NCBI RefSeq assembly: GCF_963678635.1
Contig: NC_087068.1
Span: 43,703,080-43,767,079, forward strand
Reading direction: 5' to 3'
DNA: 64,000 bases
Source: Symsagittifera roscoffensis
Taxonomy: Eukaryota > Xenacoelomorpha > Acoela > Convolutidae
The position numbers were made by a program, and so were the translations under genes. Positions 44,801 to 51,741 of the stretch are shown piece by piece. Positions within the stretch are counted from its first letter, which is position 1; each line of letters opens with the position of its first letter. Below the pieces are notes generated by a model. The model did not search any database. It worked only from the letters and a program-made list of their open reading frames with translations, and had not been told where the DNA came from.

Positions 44801-47800
44801 GTTGTGTAAAAAAAAATTTAAATGAAAGAAATATCGTAATTTTTTCATTTATCCTTCCATATCTTTTCTGTCGTAAGCTTTGGAGGAGTTTGTTCAATCT
44901 GTAATCTTCTACGCACACATGAGTGCTCAAATTGCAAGTATTGGGTTGGAGAAGTCAAAGTTTGACTTGATTTAAAAAAGATGACAAGTTTCGGCTCTGT
45001 GTCCCTAATTTAGTGTTTTTTTTTGCAAAGTGACGAATGAAGTTTTTAATGGTTTCTGACGGTGAAAATAGAAAGAGGCGGCTAAACAGCACAGCATAAT
45101 GCTGAAGCAGTTGAACTCACAGAGGGAACAAGTGGAACATACAGGCCATACTGTCCATTCAGTCGCCTCGCAGTTAGCATCCAAGGTCAAGTCTCTCTCA
45201 AGGTCAAGGTCAACCTCCTTACAGTGGTAGTGATGTCCAATTGGAAATGTTGAAAAGGCTTTTAGCCAGAAAGCAGAATAGTTTTTTTTGAGCCAAATTG
45301 ATTTCAACAATTTTGATTGAACACTGAGAAACTGATTATAAAAATTCTGATTGTTTTTCTTAAGGCGTTTTTGATGGTTTTATTAACCGAAAGTATCGCC
45401 AAAACAATCAGGGACTGCCTGTAAATTATAATATGCGTGGAGAAACTATGAAATAATAAATGGTTAAATTGGACATCACTGACTGACTGCACATCGACTG
45501 TGATATTGGGTTAAATCGATCTCTCAAATCTGTCTGCCTTTCTAATCTGAGATTCTTTTATCGTATTGTTGTGATTAGTTCTGTTGTAAATATATGCGCG
45601 ATAAGGTTTTTTTCGATAAAAATTTTCTTTTAAAACGACAGTTTTAATCAATGAAAAAGAAATTGTTCTGATGGATAGGGTTTAACGTTAGACGAATTTC
45701 AACGATCTTAGACGAAATCAAAATCAAATTTTATCTTAAAAGTTATCATTTTCAAGTTTTATTTGAAAAACGAGACTCCGAGGGGCTTTGGATGATAATT
45801 GTGTGCATTTTGTAAAAAAAAAAGTTCCGCCACTACTGTGATCGGATACGAAATCTTAAAGTTTTCGTATTACTTTGGTCCACATATTCTTGCTGCAGAT
45901 TCTAAACTACATTTAGTTGAACAATGTAGAGTTGCTATCCGAAATTGCTTTGGCATTTTTTGCGGCCTACTATAGTTATCTATCGCCGTACGATATTCTT
46001 TCGTCGTACTTTTGTTAGATATTTTTCACTAAGTTCTATCTGTAGTCTATCTTCCGGCCACCCTTGTTTGTTTTGTTATTTTTTATTTGTGTGTGTGTGT
46101 TGTGGTAGGAGTCGCAGGCGCTGGAGCTGCACTCGGCCATCGACCAGCTGAAGACGAAGTTGGTCAAGGTCAGCAAAGAGAAGGGACAGTTGGAGGCGGA
46201 GAACGCACACTTGCTCAGCCGACTCAGCGAAGTGAGTAACTACTAGAGAAAAGAACACTTGGTCCTCCGATCAGAGATCTATGTCTGACAGTTGAGTGGT
46301 TGGAACAATAATACGACTAAAAGGAAATAACTGTTGTGTTTTGTAGGTGGAGGCCACAGCTGAGCAGATAGAGGCCAGTGCCAGACATTCTGTGGACAAA
46401 CTGGGACAGAGTGTACAGGAGAAGGACACCATGCTCAAACTTACCAAGATAGAGAGCGAAAAACTCAAGGTCAGTGTGCTCAGTGTGCTATTTTTCAGGG
46501 ATATACAAAATAAACATCCGTAACAAGTCCGACTAAAAATTCAGACCCACATCTTGTAGATTTAGATTATTTTTTCTTGCGTTTTCGCCAAAAAATTTAT
46601 ACTGCCTACAAAATTTCTATTAAAGTGTCAATAAACCAAAGTTCGCCACTGCAAGTAGAGCGGAATATTCCTACTACTTTTATCTTAGCTAAAAGATTTA
46701 TAATTCCCCTTAATATAGTATGCTTTTAAAGTAGATAAATCAGCATTTTAGTTAATGGAAGTTATTACTGTTGCTTTAAGCAGGGTGTTGCAACCTGGTA
46801 CTAGTCTTTCCCCCCGTAAGTCACTTTTTTCTTAGACTTAGCACGTGAAAATGTTACACGTGTTTTTCGTGCTCTATTATGATTTCTAATTCAATGAGCA
46901 TTTGGCGCAGTGGTAACACCCACCAATGGTTTAGACGGTAAACCCTAGGAGTTCGATTCCAGTCTGGAACTGTTTAATGGTCGATGAAGTGGCTCAAACT
47001 TTTCGTGAGGTCGTGATGCTTTTTTTGTTTTTCTTAGGGAAAGACTTGTTCAAAATTTGGTCAAAATTTGTTTACGCTCAATTTTGATTTTCGCGGTTTG
47101 ACTTCTGATTTGTTTTAAGTTCACTTCTTTGTTTCCCTTGTTGAAAGGAAGACAAACTCCTCTATCGAATAGCAATAGTCCAAGGATCACGGAAAACGTG
47201 ATTGACTTCTAATTTCAAAAATGGATTTTAATTTTCAGATTTCACGGCGGAATAAAAAATACGAGTATTGAAAATTTTTCTTTGAAATTCAAAAGTTGAA
47301 GTTTTTTCTTCAAAAAACAAGTCTTATTTCCTGTTTTCTTGCGTTCCTTGTCTCTTTGACCATGTTTTTTTTGCAAACTGAAAATTTTAAGCTAATTAGA
47401 CTATCGTCTGTCTGCCTATTTTGTTGGCTTGGTTCGCACAGAAAATTCGTTTTTCGAAGAGGTGGCTTCTTTCTAGCTTTCCCTTTCTAAAAGCTCCTCG
47501 TTTAGTTTCGAAATTTGCAACTACCTTTGTTCCGAAATTTTTCGGGCTTTGCATTTTTAAAGTTTTTTTTCGAAAAAAAAAACGTTTTTTGAATTTTTTC
47601 CCCAATTTTTTGGATTCTTTTTTGCTTTCAATCATAGTCGTTCATTTTCAAGAGTCGATGAACGCAGTAGAGACTCTTATATTGGTCGTGATGGTTTTTC
47701 TTACAGAAAACGTCTTAAATTTAATCACGTTTCAATTTGATTTTCCTTGGTTTGCCTTTTCACGATAAACGTGACGGAATTGTAGTTTCAGAAGAGGATT

Positions 47801-49584
47801 TGTTTTTTTTTTCAGATATTTCACGGATTAAAAACTTCAGTTATTGAAACGGTTCTCTCGAAGTGAGTCAATTTTATCAAAAGTGTCAATCAAAATCTTC
47901 TTTAATTTTAAAAAGTTTTAAGGTCATATATTTTACTGTGAAATTGGAAGGTTTTTTGTTTCCTCTTGATTACTGTGAAAAATGGGATCTCTACTAGTTT
48001 GCAGCCCAGCTCCGCCTCTGTGTTAATAGTGGGTCTTGTAATGAGTACTTAGTTTCATCAGCTTTTCCCAAAGTCTAATTCTGAATAGTAAATTTTCCAG
48101 ACCAGTTTCACATGATTTTAAAATGCCTTTTTTGATTTTTGTAAAATCTGACTTAAATGCTTGAAAATATTATACCGCATTAGATGACATACGGGCTTTC
48201 TTTGAGATTCTGATCGGGAGAAATCAGGCTATTGTTTTCTCTCATCCCTCGGGCCGGAATAATAATGGATCTGATGGATATTGGTATACGTGCGATTTGT
48301 TTTGATTTCTCCTACATGGAAATCAGATTAATATCTGAAAGTAAATAGATTAATTTTGTGTTTATTTACTGTTGTCTAAGCTTATTGTAAATCAAATGAG
48401 AAATTTTAAGGCCTGAGCGTCCAAATTATGGAAATTAAAAAACTAATTCAAATGTTTCTGAATTTATTGAAGCGTATTCTGGTCGTGACTTTTTCTGTTT
48501 TGTTTTTCAAGAACAGTTCTCGAGATTTGTTCACAATCAGTTATGTGTTTTGACCGTTTGACTTTTGATGTTTTTGAGTAATACAAGTCTTTTACTATTT
48601 TTGATCCACTTTCTTCAAAGTGGGTTAATTTTATCAAACAAAGTGTCTATCATAAATTGTTCCTGAATTTCAAAGAGCTTTAAATTTCATTTCAAATTGT
48701 TCTTGAAATTCAAAACAGCTTCAAAAAGCCATCTGTTTTTTTTTGATACTCGAAATTTCGAAAAACGGTACAAAAAATGTGAAATTTTTTGTTCAGTCTT
48801 TTTGCGTTCGTTGACACTTGTCCAACTGGTTCTTGGCTTTGAAAGTTACGATCTCTGAAAATAAATGTATGCTTTTTCCAGTTTTCCATCCCCTCGTACA
48901 AGCACAATATGAAGTTGCTTATATATTAATTGAGAGTAATGAACGTAGTGAAAATTATTATTATTATGATTATTTTGTTCAGGAAAAGTCTTAAAAATTG
49001 TTCAGCCTCATTTCATGTTCAGTTCAGTTTTTTCTTCGTCCAAAGGAAGGCAAACTTCACTATCGAACAGCAAAAAAGTAAAGGTCACAAAAAACGTGAT
49101 CGACTTCTAATCTCGAAAAGGGAATTTAATTTTAAGATTTCCCAGCGAAATAATAAATTTAATCTTTTGATCCAGTTTTACGATAGTGAGCAGCTAGTGG
49201 TTTAGTGTGAACGCTTTTTCTAACCTAACTTGCAAATAAAAGTGTTCATTAAGCGTTCACTTTTGTGTCTTTTTGCTATAATCACGATCTGTAGCATTGG
49301 AAATTTCATAGCATGTTCTCGGCTTTGTTTGTGGCTAGTTTTTATTATCGACTAAGCTTCCGTGGCTGACTCGTTAAGTGCGTGAGACTCATAATTTCAA
49401 GGTTGCAGTAGGTTCGAGTCCGAGACGTCGCCGAATTTTTACTAATTAGAACTCAAGAGCTCCTTTTTGTGTTCTCGCTAATGTTTGCGAGGCGTAGCTG
49501 CGCCTCTGTGTCTCAATTTGGGTTGATTTTATCAAAAAAGCTCCAATCATTGTTATCGTTGTTCCTGAGTTTTTAAGAGCGTTT

Positions 49585-49635
<51 letters not shown>

Positions 49636-51004
49636 AATTTCGAAAGTTACTTTTATTTTTCGAAAAAAAGTCAGTATGTTGTTGTTTCCTTGCGTTCATT
49701 TTTCAACTTATTCGTTGGCTTCGTTTATACAGGTGTATTCTTTGGCTATTTTTTTTCAGGATAAAAAATTTTGTAATAATTTAATCATTTGTTTATGCAG
49801 ATCTTCACTTGAGATTTTTGAAAATTCAAACAAAAAAAACCTATCAGTTAGCTAGTAATTAGTTCAAGCCCGTTTCAGGCTGTAATTATCTTTTACAAAA
49901 ATATTCTCATTTGTTTTGGGTTCCTGGTTTTCGTCCTAGTTTCTATCGGTTCATTTTTCATTTTTTGAACGCCATTTTTATCTAGTAGGGTTTCTATTTA
50001 TAACTTTTTAAAGCGTGGGTTTTGTTTCAATTTACATTGTTTTTATCAGAACTGAAACTTCACAAATTTGTAACTTTACCATGTCTGATATTGAGTTTTT
50101 TCTTTTTTTTGGCTTTTTTTAAATATTCAAACTGTTTCGGATTTTGTGTCTCAGTTTGGATGGGTCGTAAAAACTTTAAATTTTGATGAAATTTTTTATG
50201 ACAACAGTTTTGTTTTCGGCTCAACAGGTTTCGACCCAAAGTTTTTTTGCCGCTCAGTAAATGATTTCCATTTTAAAGGCTGTTTGTGAGCTTCATCTTA
50301 TACAAATATGAAGTTTTTGTTGCTGTAATTTTTCAACTACTGTCAAGTTATTTTTTGAAGTAATTTTTTTCCAAAATAATTTTACAGAATTTTTTTATAC
50401 TTGTTTTTTTTGTTCACTATTTTGTAGCGCAATGTGTTTTTAGGCCTGTGGAAAAAGGCCTTTGTAAATAGATTTTTATAAATTAGATTCAATGAGGTTC
50501 TGGAAAGAAGTTGAGGGTATAAATTGCGTAGAAAAAGGAATTTTCAAAAGTATGTACTAACTTTGAGAGCAACCAGCGGAATAAATAAATACATATTGAT
50601 TTAGTTTTCTTAAACTGGAATAGGTCTACCAAAATTTTCATAATAAAGGATTTTTGAATTTCAAAGTGATTCTGAGTGATGCCTTTTTTCGTTGAGTCAA
50701 AAGTGCTAGTAAAAATTGACTTGAATCAGTCGCGTTCTAATTTTGGTTTAATAATGATTCGATACGAACAGTGCATTGTTTGTTGCAGCACAGTCAGAAT
50801 AACCTGGAGAACAGAGTGTTGGCGGCGGAGGCTGAGATCAGTGCCCTGAGGAGCACCAACTCCCAACTGGAGGCCACATTGAATGAAGTGAGGAGTCAGC
50901 TGATGAGTAGCAGGAAGGAGAACCACGAGTTGAACGACAAGTTGGAACAGAGGACCAAAGACATCATGCGGCTGCAACATGAAAACATCGCCGAGAACGA
51001 AAAG
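23745..51004 (+). CDS. ODF2: ODF2/cenexin-like coiled-coil protein, whole gene span
   Basis: Twelve exons join to about 518 residues. From residue ~65 on, the product is heptad-rich coiled coil. It aligns collinearly with vertebrate ODF2 (outer dense fibre protein 2, cenexin), including SRKLLDVEVEGAEASKQ, DIALLNKQRSLLLDKL and KGHLQKQLRQKEAD-type blocks. ODF2 builds mother-centriole appendages needed for ciliogenesis and lines sperm axonemes. Introns are phase 0 except intron 3, which is phase 2. Vertebrate ODF2 runs roughly 200-300 residues further; no exon for that part is convincing here. Introns of up to 9.3 kb are filled with repeats. The first ATG follows an acceptor, so the 5' UTR is probably spliced. 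Confidence 0.85.
24063..24155 (+). CDS. ODF2: ODF2 coding exon 2
   Basis: Encodes 31 residues (DNVHAEVNVYSRQSS...FWEVIPKATP). Acceptor AATAG; donor CCT|GTGTAAG chosen because it keeps phase 0 into exon 3. A GTAAGA donor two bases later would break the frame. Confidence 0.65.
24234..24421 (+). CDS. ODF2: ODF2 coding exon 3
   Basis: Begins the coiled coil: ADLENARAQLRAKSVELA, with heptads throughout. Acceptor TTTCAG, donor AA|GTAAGT. It ends with two bases of a Lys codon (phase 2), the only non-zero phase in the gene. The 9.3-kb intron 3 follows. Confidence 0.85.
24455..24630. repeat. Repeat X, copy 1
   Basis: About 175 bp just inside intron 3, repeated at 25131-25313 with a few indels. Together with Y between them, the order is X-Y-X', as if Y had been placed in a duplicated target. 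Confidence 0.85.
24631..25102. repeat. Repeat Y, intron 3 copy
   Basis: Near-identical copy of 22955-23424 lying inside ODF2 intron 3 in the same orientation, including the palindrome and the AAGGTGAGT donor-like site. Confidence 0.9.
25131..25313. repeat. Repeat X, copy 2
   Basis: Second copy of 24455-24630. A short TTTTAGCGAGCTA duplication at its left edge marks the rearrangement junction. Confidence 0.85.
25323..27037 (+). mobile_element. Helitron-like element 1 with internal satellite
   Basis: Starts at A|TC (25323, or 25327) before the shared TTTAAATGCGGGCTTCACTA. Its 3' end has hairpin GCACC-GAA-GGTGC, then GCGTTAAACGC and CTAG|T at 27034-27037. TC start, 3' hairpin, CTRR end and A/T target are Helitron hallmarks. 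The interior is about nine degenerate ~155-170-bp tandem units with CCCAACCCTGTAGTTGGGT and CGAGATATGACG landmarks. No Rep/helicase frame is present, so it is non-autonomous. Confidence 0.75.
27038..29242 (+). mobile_element. Helitron-like element 2, head to tail with element 1
   Basis: Begins TCTTTGATATATTTAAATG at the base after the CTAG of element 1, and ends with the same hairpin region and CTAA (29239-29242). The interior holds about twelve ~160-bp satellite units, some of which form higher-order pairs: the block at about 27600-28020 repeats at 28095-28515. Confidence 0.75.
28950..29708. repeat. Intron 3 segmental duplication, copy 1
   Basis: The end of Helitron-like element 2 and about 465 bp downstream (through GCATGTATTTTATTTGTTC) recur at about 32365-33124, at a constant offset of ~3,416 bp and about 97% identity. 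Confidence 0.85.
29709..30119. other. Intron 3 sequence, nothing recognised
   Basis: T-rich sequence. The 79-codon frame at 29678-29917 is hydrophobic only because of T-rich codons and is not a gene. Confidence 0.5.
30120..31110 (+). repeat. Second satellite-like array, copy 1
   Basis: Degenerate tandem units of ~150-180 bp with recurring words such as GGCCCTCGGAAAAGTCAA, TTGACCGTTTTTTGA and AAACTACC. Related arrays lie at 37440-38400 and 42280-43060. All three stop at a common end resembling CTAAGGTTTGAGCGAAGT. Confidence 0.65.
31160..31424 (+). mobile_element. S repeat 1 (tRNA-headed SINE-like)
   Basis: The tRNA-like part 31235-31315 has an A-box-like GTGGCTGAATGG, a GAGACTCAAAATCTC arm and a B-box-like GATTCAAATC. 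It is followed by a body with AATTCGAGGCTTATTTTTAC and AGAGCTGCTTTTTGGTTG. It ends in a weakened hairpin GCGAAGCACAGCTTTGC and CTCTGTGTAA. Its 5' part is incomplete. Confidence 0.7.
31519..32660 (+). mobile_element. Helitron-like element 3
   Basis: Starts AA|TCTGTTATATAATTAAATG and ends with GCACTGGAGGTGC, GCGTTAAACGC and CTAT (a one-base departure from CTRR). The interior holds about five ~160-bp satellite units. Its 3' part belongs to the segmental duplication shared with element 2. Confidence 0.7.
32365..33124. repeat. Intron 3 segmental duplication, copy 2
   Basis: Copy of about 28950-29708, in the same orientation. Confidence 0.85.
33160..33613 (+). mobile_element. Helitron-like element 4, 5'-truncated
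   Basis: Two to three ~160-bp satellite units followed by ATACACGCTAG|T at 33610-33613. The 5' terminus and the GCACC hairpin are missing. It stops about 110 bp before ODF2 exon 4. Confidence 0.6.
33722..33851 (+). CDS. ODF2: ODF2 coding exon 4
   Basis: Completes the split Lys codon, then TEKELLETERQILSRKLLDV and onward to QRLKE. Strong match to the ODF2 block around its second coiled-coil segment. The donor is GAG|GCAAGT, a GC donor with otherwise perfect consensus. No GT donor nearby keeps the frame. Confidence 0.85.
34445..34576 (+). CDS. ODF2: ODF2 coding exon 5
   Basis: 44 residues, DKRMSSTDIALLNKQRSLLL to HARRA. One of the best-matching stretches to vertebrate ODF2. Acceptor TGCAG, donor GCT|GTAAGT. 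Phase 0. Confidence 0.9.
34577..35447 (+). other. ODF2 intron 5, 5' part; no gene
   Basis: AT-rich intron sequence. I see no repeat end or RNA gene. Confidence 0.5.
35448..35640 (+). repeat. P repeat, partial copy 1
   Basis: Begins with the AGTCGAAGAACGTAG-like start of the P family and continues to AAAAGGAAGACAAACTCC, then diverges. Confidence 0.55.
36058..36495 (+). repeat. P repeat, copy 2, abutting exon 6 acceptor
   Basis: Shared landmarks in order: GGTCGTGATGATTTTTTTTG, GTTAAAAGGAAAAAACTCC, CTATCGAACAGCAAAAGTGT, TCAAATTGGGTTAATTTTA and TTCCAACTGTCTATTGGCTA. Its 3' end lies about 9 bases before the exon 6 acceptor AG. Confidence 0.8.
36505..36651 (+). CDS. ODF2: ODF2 coding exon 6
   Basis: 49 residues, MEAEKLGEQRDLLLERLGKS to YENAK. 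Matches the ODF2 block with LL-RLAEADS-type spacing. Acceptor TTGTAG, donor AAG|GTACCA. Phase 0. The polypyrimidine context comes largely from the P repeat end. Confidence 0.9.
36652..37439 (+). other. ODF2 intron 6, 5' part
   Basis: At 37188-37372 it holds a 5' part of an S repeat (TTTACACAAGCGAAGTGTAGTG, read as two halves around AAGCG, then the GCAAATAAAAGTG and TTTGGTGGCACTTTT landmarks) without the tRNA-like part. The rest shows nothing I recognise. Confidence 0.55.
37440..38400 (+). repeat. Second satellite-like array, copy 2
   Basis: Degenerate ~150-180-bp units of the 30120 family with TTTTTCTCAAAAACTACT-type words, ending in TTAGGGTTTAGCG. It appears to have been placed between the 5' part of an S repeat (37188) and the tRNA-like part at 38505. 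Confidence 0.6.
38505..38830 (+). mobile_element. S repeat 2, diverged
   Basis: Two decayed tRNA-like heads (38505-38570 and 38670-38730: GTGGCGTAGATGCGAGG and GTCGCGGAGTAGATGTG). Then comes the typical S end GCGATGCGCAGCTTCGC and CTCTGTGTAA at 38821-38830. Probably two overlapping old copies. Confidence 0.6.
39053..39169 (+). CDS. ODF2: ODF2 coding exon 7
   Basis: 39 residues, TEADTLFTHQKSLEQTKGHL to QIR. Aligns with the ODF2 block ending in R-x-CMQIK. Acceptor TTTCAG, donor AGA|GTAAGT. Phase 0. Confidence 0.9.
39537..39608 (+). CDS. ODF2: ODF2 coding exon 8
   Basis: 24 residues, ALESKIEQDRFEIDHLHTLV then KSTK. Acceptor TTCTAG, donor AAG|GTACGG. Phase 0. Short, but collinear with ODF2. Confidence 0.85.
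39690..40150 (+). repeat. P repeat, copy 3
   Basis: Complete-looking copy from GTCGATGAACGATGTTCAGA through TATCGAACAGCAAAAGTG and TCAAATTGGGTTAAATTTA to CCAACTGTCTGTTGGCTAC. Confidence 0.8.
40151..40992 (+). other. ODF2 intron 8, nothing recognised
   Basis: T-rich intron sequence. Frames of 65-69 codons at 40616-40931 are Phe-rich artefacts of T runs. Confidence 0.5.
40993..41353 (+). mobile_element. S repeat 3
   Basis: Begins TTACACTAGCGAGCAGCTAG and has GCAAATAAAAGTGTTCACTT and TTTGTGGCTAGTG. The tRNA-like part (41171-41250) has GTGGCTGAGTGATTAG, a GAGACTCATAATCTC arm (CAT loop) and GATCGAATCC. Then a body and a degraded 3' hairpin GAGAAGCTTCGCTTC and CTGTATAAA. Confidence 0.75.
41354..42279 (+). 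other. ODF2 intron 8, nothing recognised
   Basis: AT-rich, with a small S-end relic near 41497-41525. No supported gene. Confidence 0.5.
42280..43060 (+). repeat. Second satellite-like array, copy 3
   Basis: Four to five units with GGTTCAATCG, AAGCTTCTTTGC, GGCCCTCGGAAAAGTCAA and TTTTTGACC landmarks, ending near CTAAGGTTTGAGCGAAGTCC at about 43082. Confidence 0.65.
43290..44130 (+). repeat. P repeat, copy 4, split by S repeat 4
   Basis: The P sequence runs to ATGGACTTAAAT at 43480 and resumes with CAGATTTCCCAGCGG at about 43903, ending in CCAACTGTCAGTTGGCT near 44127. The interruption is exactly one S repeat. Confidence 0.8.
43482..43901 (+). mobile_element. S repeat 4, nested in P copy 4
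   Basis: Starts TTACACTTGCGATCAGCTTA and ends AACGGCTTCGCCTGTGT. The tRNA-like part 43737-43804 has GGGTTAGTGGTTAGTG, a GAGACCCTCAATC arm and a perfect B box GGTTCGAATC. Confidence 0.8.
44140..44640 (+). repeat. Dispersed repeat R, copy 1
   Basis: About 500 bp that recur in diverged form at 59640-60260. Shared landmarks are CCCCTTCGGTCCTGATTCGAA, read here in two parts (CCCTT, then GATTCGAAC), CAATTTCGAGCGA, GAGCAGGCT and a distal part with CTACGCTAATTTAAAAAAAA. Confidence 0.6.
44641..45071 (+). other. ODF2 intron 8, 3' end; nothing recognised
   Basis: AT-rich sequence leading to the exon 9 acceptor. I see no feature. Confidence 0.5.
45072..45185 (+). CDS. ODF2: ODF2 coding exon 9
   Basis: 38 residues, KEAAKQHSIMLKQLNSQREQ to QLASK. 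Acceptor AAATAG with a weak pyrimidine tract; donor AAG|GTCAAG. Phase 0. Matches the ODF2 KKAIRAQKERAEK-like region. Confidence 0.85.
45186..46108 (+). other. ODF2 intron 9; no gene
   Basis: AT-rich, ending in a GT-repeat tract (46089-46100) close to the exon 10 acceptor. A short CAAGGTCAAG repeat sits at the 5' end. Confidence 0.55.
46109..46231 (+). CDS. ODF2: ODF2 coding exon 10
   Basis: 41 residues, ESQALELHSAIDQLKTKLVK through SKEKGQLEAENAHLLSRLSE. Acceptor GGTAG after a GT tract, donor GAA|GTGAGT. Phase 0. Matches the ODF2 VVKEKGDLELE-like block. More GC-rich than the introns. Confidence 0.9.
46347..46469 (+). CDS. ODF2: ODF2 coding exon 11
   Basis: 41 residues, VEATAEQIEASARHSVDKLG to SEKLK. 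Matches the ODF2 block ending LENERLK. Acceptor TTGTAG, donor AAG|GTCAGT. Intron 10 is only 115 bp. Phase 0. Confidence 0.9.
46470..46895 (+). other. ODF2 intron 11, 5' part; nothing recognised
   Basis: AT-rich intron sequence without supported features. Confidence 0.5.
46896..46971 (+). pseudogene. tRNA-like sequence
   Basis: A-box-like TTGGCGCAGTGGTAACACC and B-box-like GAGTTCGATTCC, separated by an unusually long middle. No matching acceptor stem. Probably a tRNA-derived repeat head, different from the S family. It directly precedes P copy 5. Confidence 0.5.
46978..47400 (+). repeat. P repeat, copy 5
   Basis: Landmarks GGTCGTGATGCTTTTTTTG, AAAGGAAGACAAACTCC, CTATCGAATAGCAATAGTCC and GAAATTCAAAAGTTGAAG. 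The tail diverges after TTGCGTTCCTTG. Confidence 0.75.
47640..47960 (+). repeat. P repeat, copy 6, internally deleted
   Basis: Starts AGAGTCGATGAACGCAGTAG. It lacks the middle between TTTTCACGATAAACGTG and TTCAGATATTTCACGG, then continues to AAAAGTGTCAATC and fades near 47960. A 115-codon frame across it is not a gene. Confidence 0.7.
48478..48840 (+). repeat. P repeat, copy 7
   Basis: Starts GGTCGTGACTTTTTC, lacks the CTATCGAACAGC part, and has CAAAGTGGGTTAATTTTATC and TCATAAATTGTTCCTGAATT. It ends near TGTCCAACTGGTTCTTGGC. Confidence 0.7.
49178..49511 (+). mobile_element. S repeat 5, nested in P copy 8
   Basis: 5' part TACGATAGTGAGCAGCTAG. The tRNA-like part 49361-49433 has CGTGGCTGACTCGTTAAG, GAGACTCATAATTTC and a perfect B box GGTTCGAGTCC. 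The 3' hairpin GCGAGGCGTAGCTGCGC is followed by CTCTGTGT. Confidence 0.8.
49587..49630. repeat. (TA)n microsatellite
   Basis: About 22 uninterrupted TA units inside the distal part of P copy 8. Likely variable in length. Confidence 0.95.
49736..50788 (+). other. ODF2 intron 11, 3' part; nothing recognised
   Basis: T-rich intron sequence. A stretch near 49900-50110 resembles the CCTAGTTTCTGTCGGTTCATT segment of the intron 3 duplication but is diverged. Confidence 0.5.
50789..51004 (+). CDS. ODF2: ODF2 coding exon 12
   Basis: 72 residues, HSQNNLENRVLAAEAEISAL through SRKENHELNDKLEQRTKDIM to AENEK. Acceptor TTGCAG, donor AAG|GTCAGT. Phase 0. Clear coiled coil aligned with the ODF2 LEADEVAAQLERCDKENK-like region. 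If the donor is not used, a stop follows after VSLN. The rest of the protein must lie downstream or be missing. Confidence 0.9.
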
Positions 51005-51674
51005 GTCAGTCTAAATTAGTCCAATAAATGCGTTCTGGATAATGATGTTGTCTTATGTTATTTTGGTCATTATGCTTATTTAACGGTATAAATTTCAAAT
51101 TTGCCTTTTGAATTGATTTTCGAAGTTAGGTGAAGCAGCACTTGTTTGTTCTGACTAATTCTGTTGTTTTTTGTCCAGAGTTAAGTAACAGTTTCGATCC
51201 TGTTGTCTCAAAAAAGTGGGAGATGTCACATTGTTTGTTTTTTTTTAAAATAAAGGTTTATATTCTTACAAGCGTGCACATTTCATAACTTCGCATTCCC
51301 ATGCTTTGCAGTTTCGTGTCGCGAAAGTTGCTATCACTCTACATGTCCAAACATTGAATTATGTGTATGATTGCAAAAACATGACTTCATCGCTTAAACT
51401 GAAATGGTATTTCCATTTCCATTGTTTTGAAAAATTAACTGAAAGAAATAACGGACTCAAAATTTTTAATCTTTCAACTGACTTAATCTTTCTGGTGCCC
51501 TTTTAAATCACATTTCCTAATTTATTTAGTGTTCTCTTTCTGATTTTCTAGCTAGTCTGATTTTCTTGTGCTGTTTTAGCTTTATTCTAACCAGTCTTCT
51601 TATCCTTCTAACAGAACGTCTACTCCTAGCAATGTGAATCACCCGACTGCGCCTGTGAAGAAATCACTTTTCAG
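51005..51674 (+). other. Sequence downstream of ODF2 exon 12; no gene
   Basis: AT-rich. A 66-codon frame at 51306-51506 has no coiled coil and no splice support. Confidence 0.5.
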
Positions 51675-51741
51675 ATCGCAGGACCCCCCGACGGTATCTA
51701 CGTGTGCAGCAGTGGCAGCGGCGGCAGGAGGAGACAGACTT
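51675..51741 (+). CDS. Possible further ODF2 exon (weak)
   Basis: A GC-rich island of 67 bases in AT-rich DNA, preceded by the acceptor TTTTCAG and followed by T|GTAATC. In phase 0 it reads IAGPPDGIYVCSSGSGGRRR and onward. This is not coiled coil and does not match ODF2. It could be a terminal or unrelated exon, or chance. Confidence 0.25.

Larger units (their letters stand above)
48925..49735 (+). repeat. P repeat, copy 8, split by S repeat 5
   Basis: Starts GAGAGTAATGAACGTAGTG and holds CACTATCGAACAGCAAAAAA. It is interrupted at GATCCAGTTTTA (49178) and resumes at CTCAATTTGGGTTGATTTTA after 49511. It ends near TTCAACTTATTCGTTGGC. Confidence 0.8.

Noticed and set aside
47421-47768. 115-codon frame as a gene
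   Set aside because: Lies across P repeat copies and Phe-rich T runs; no conserved motif.
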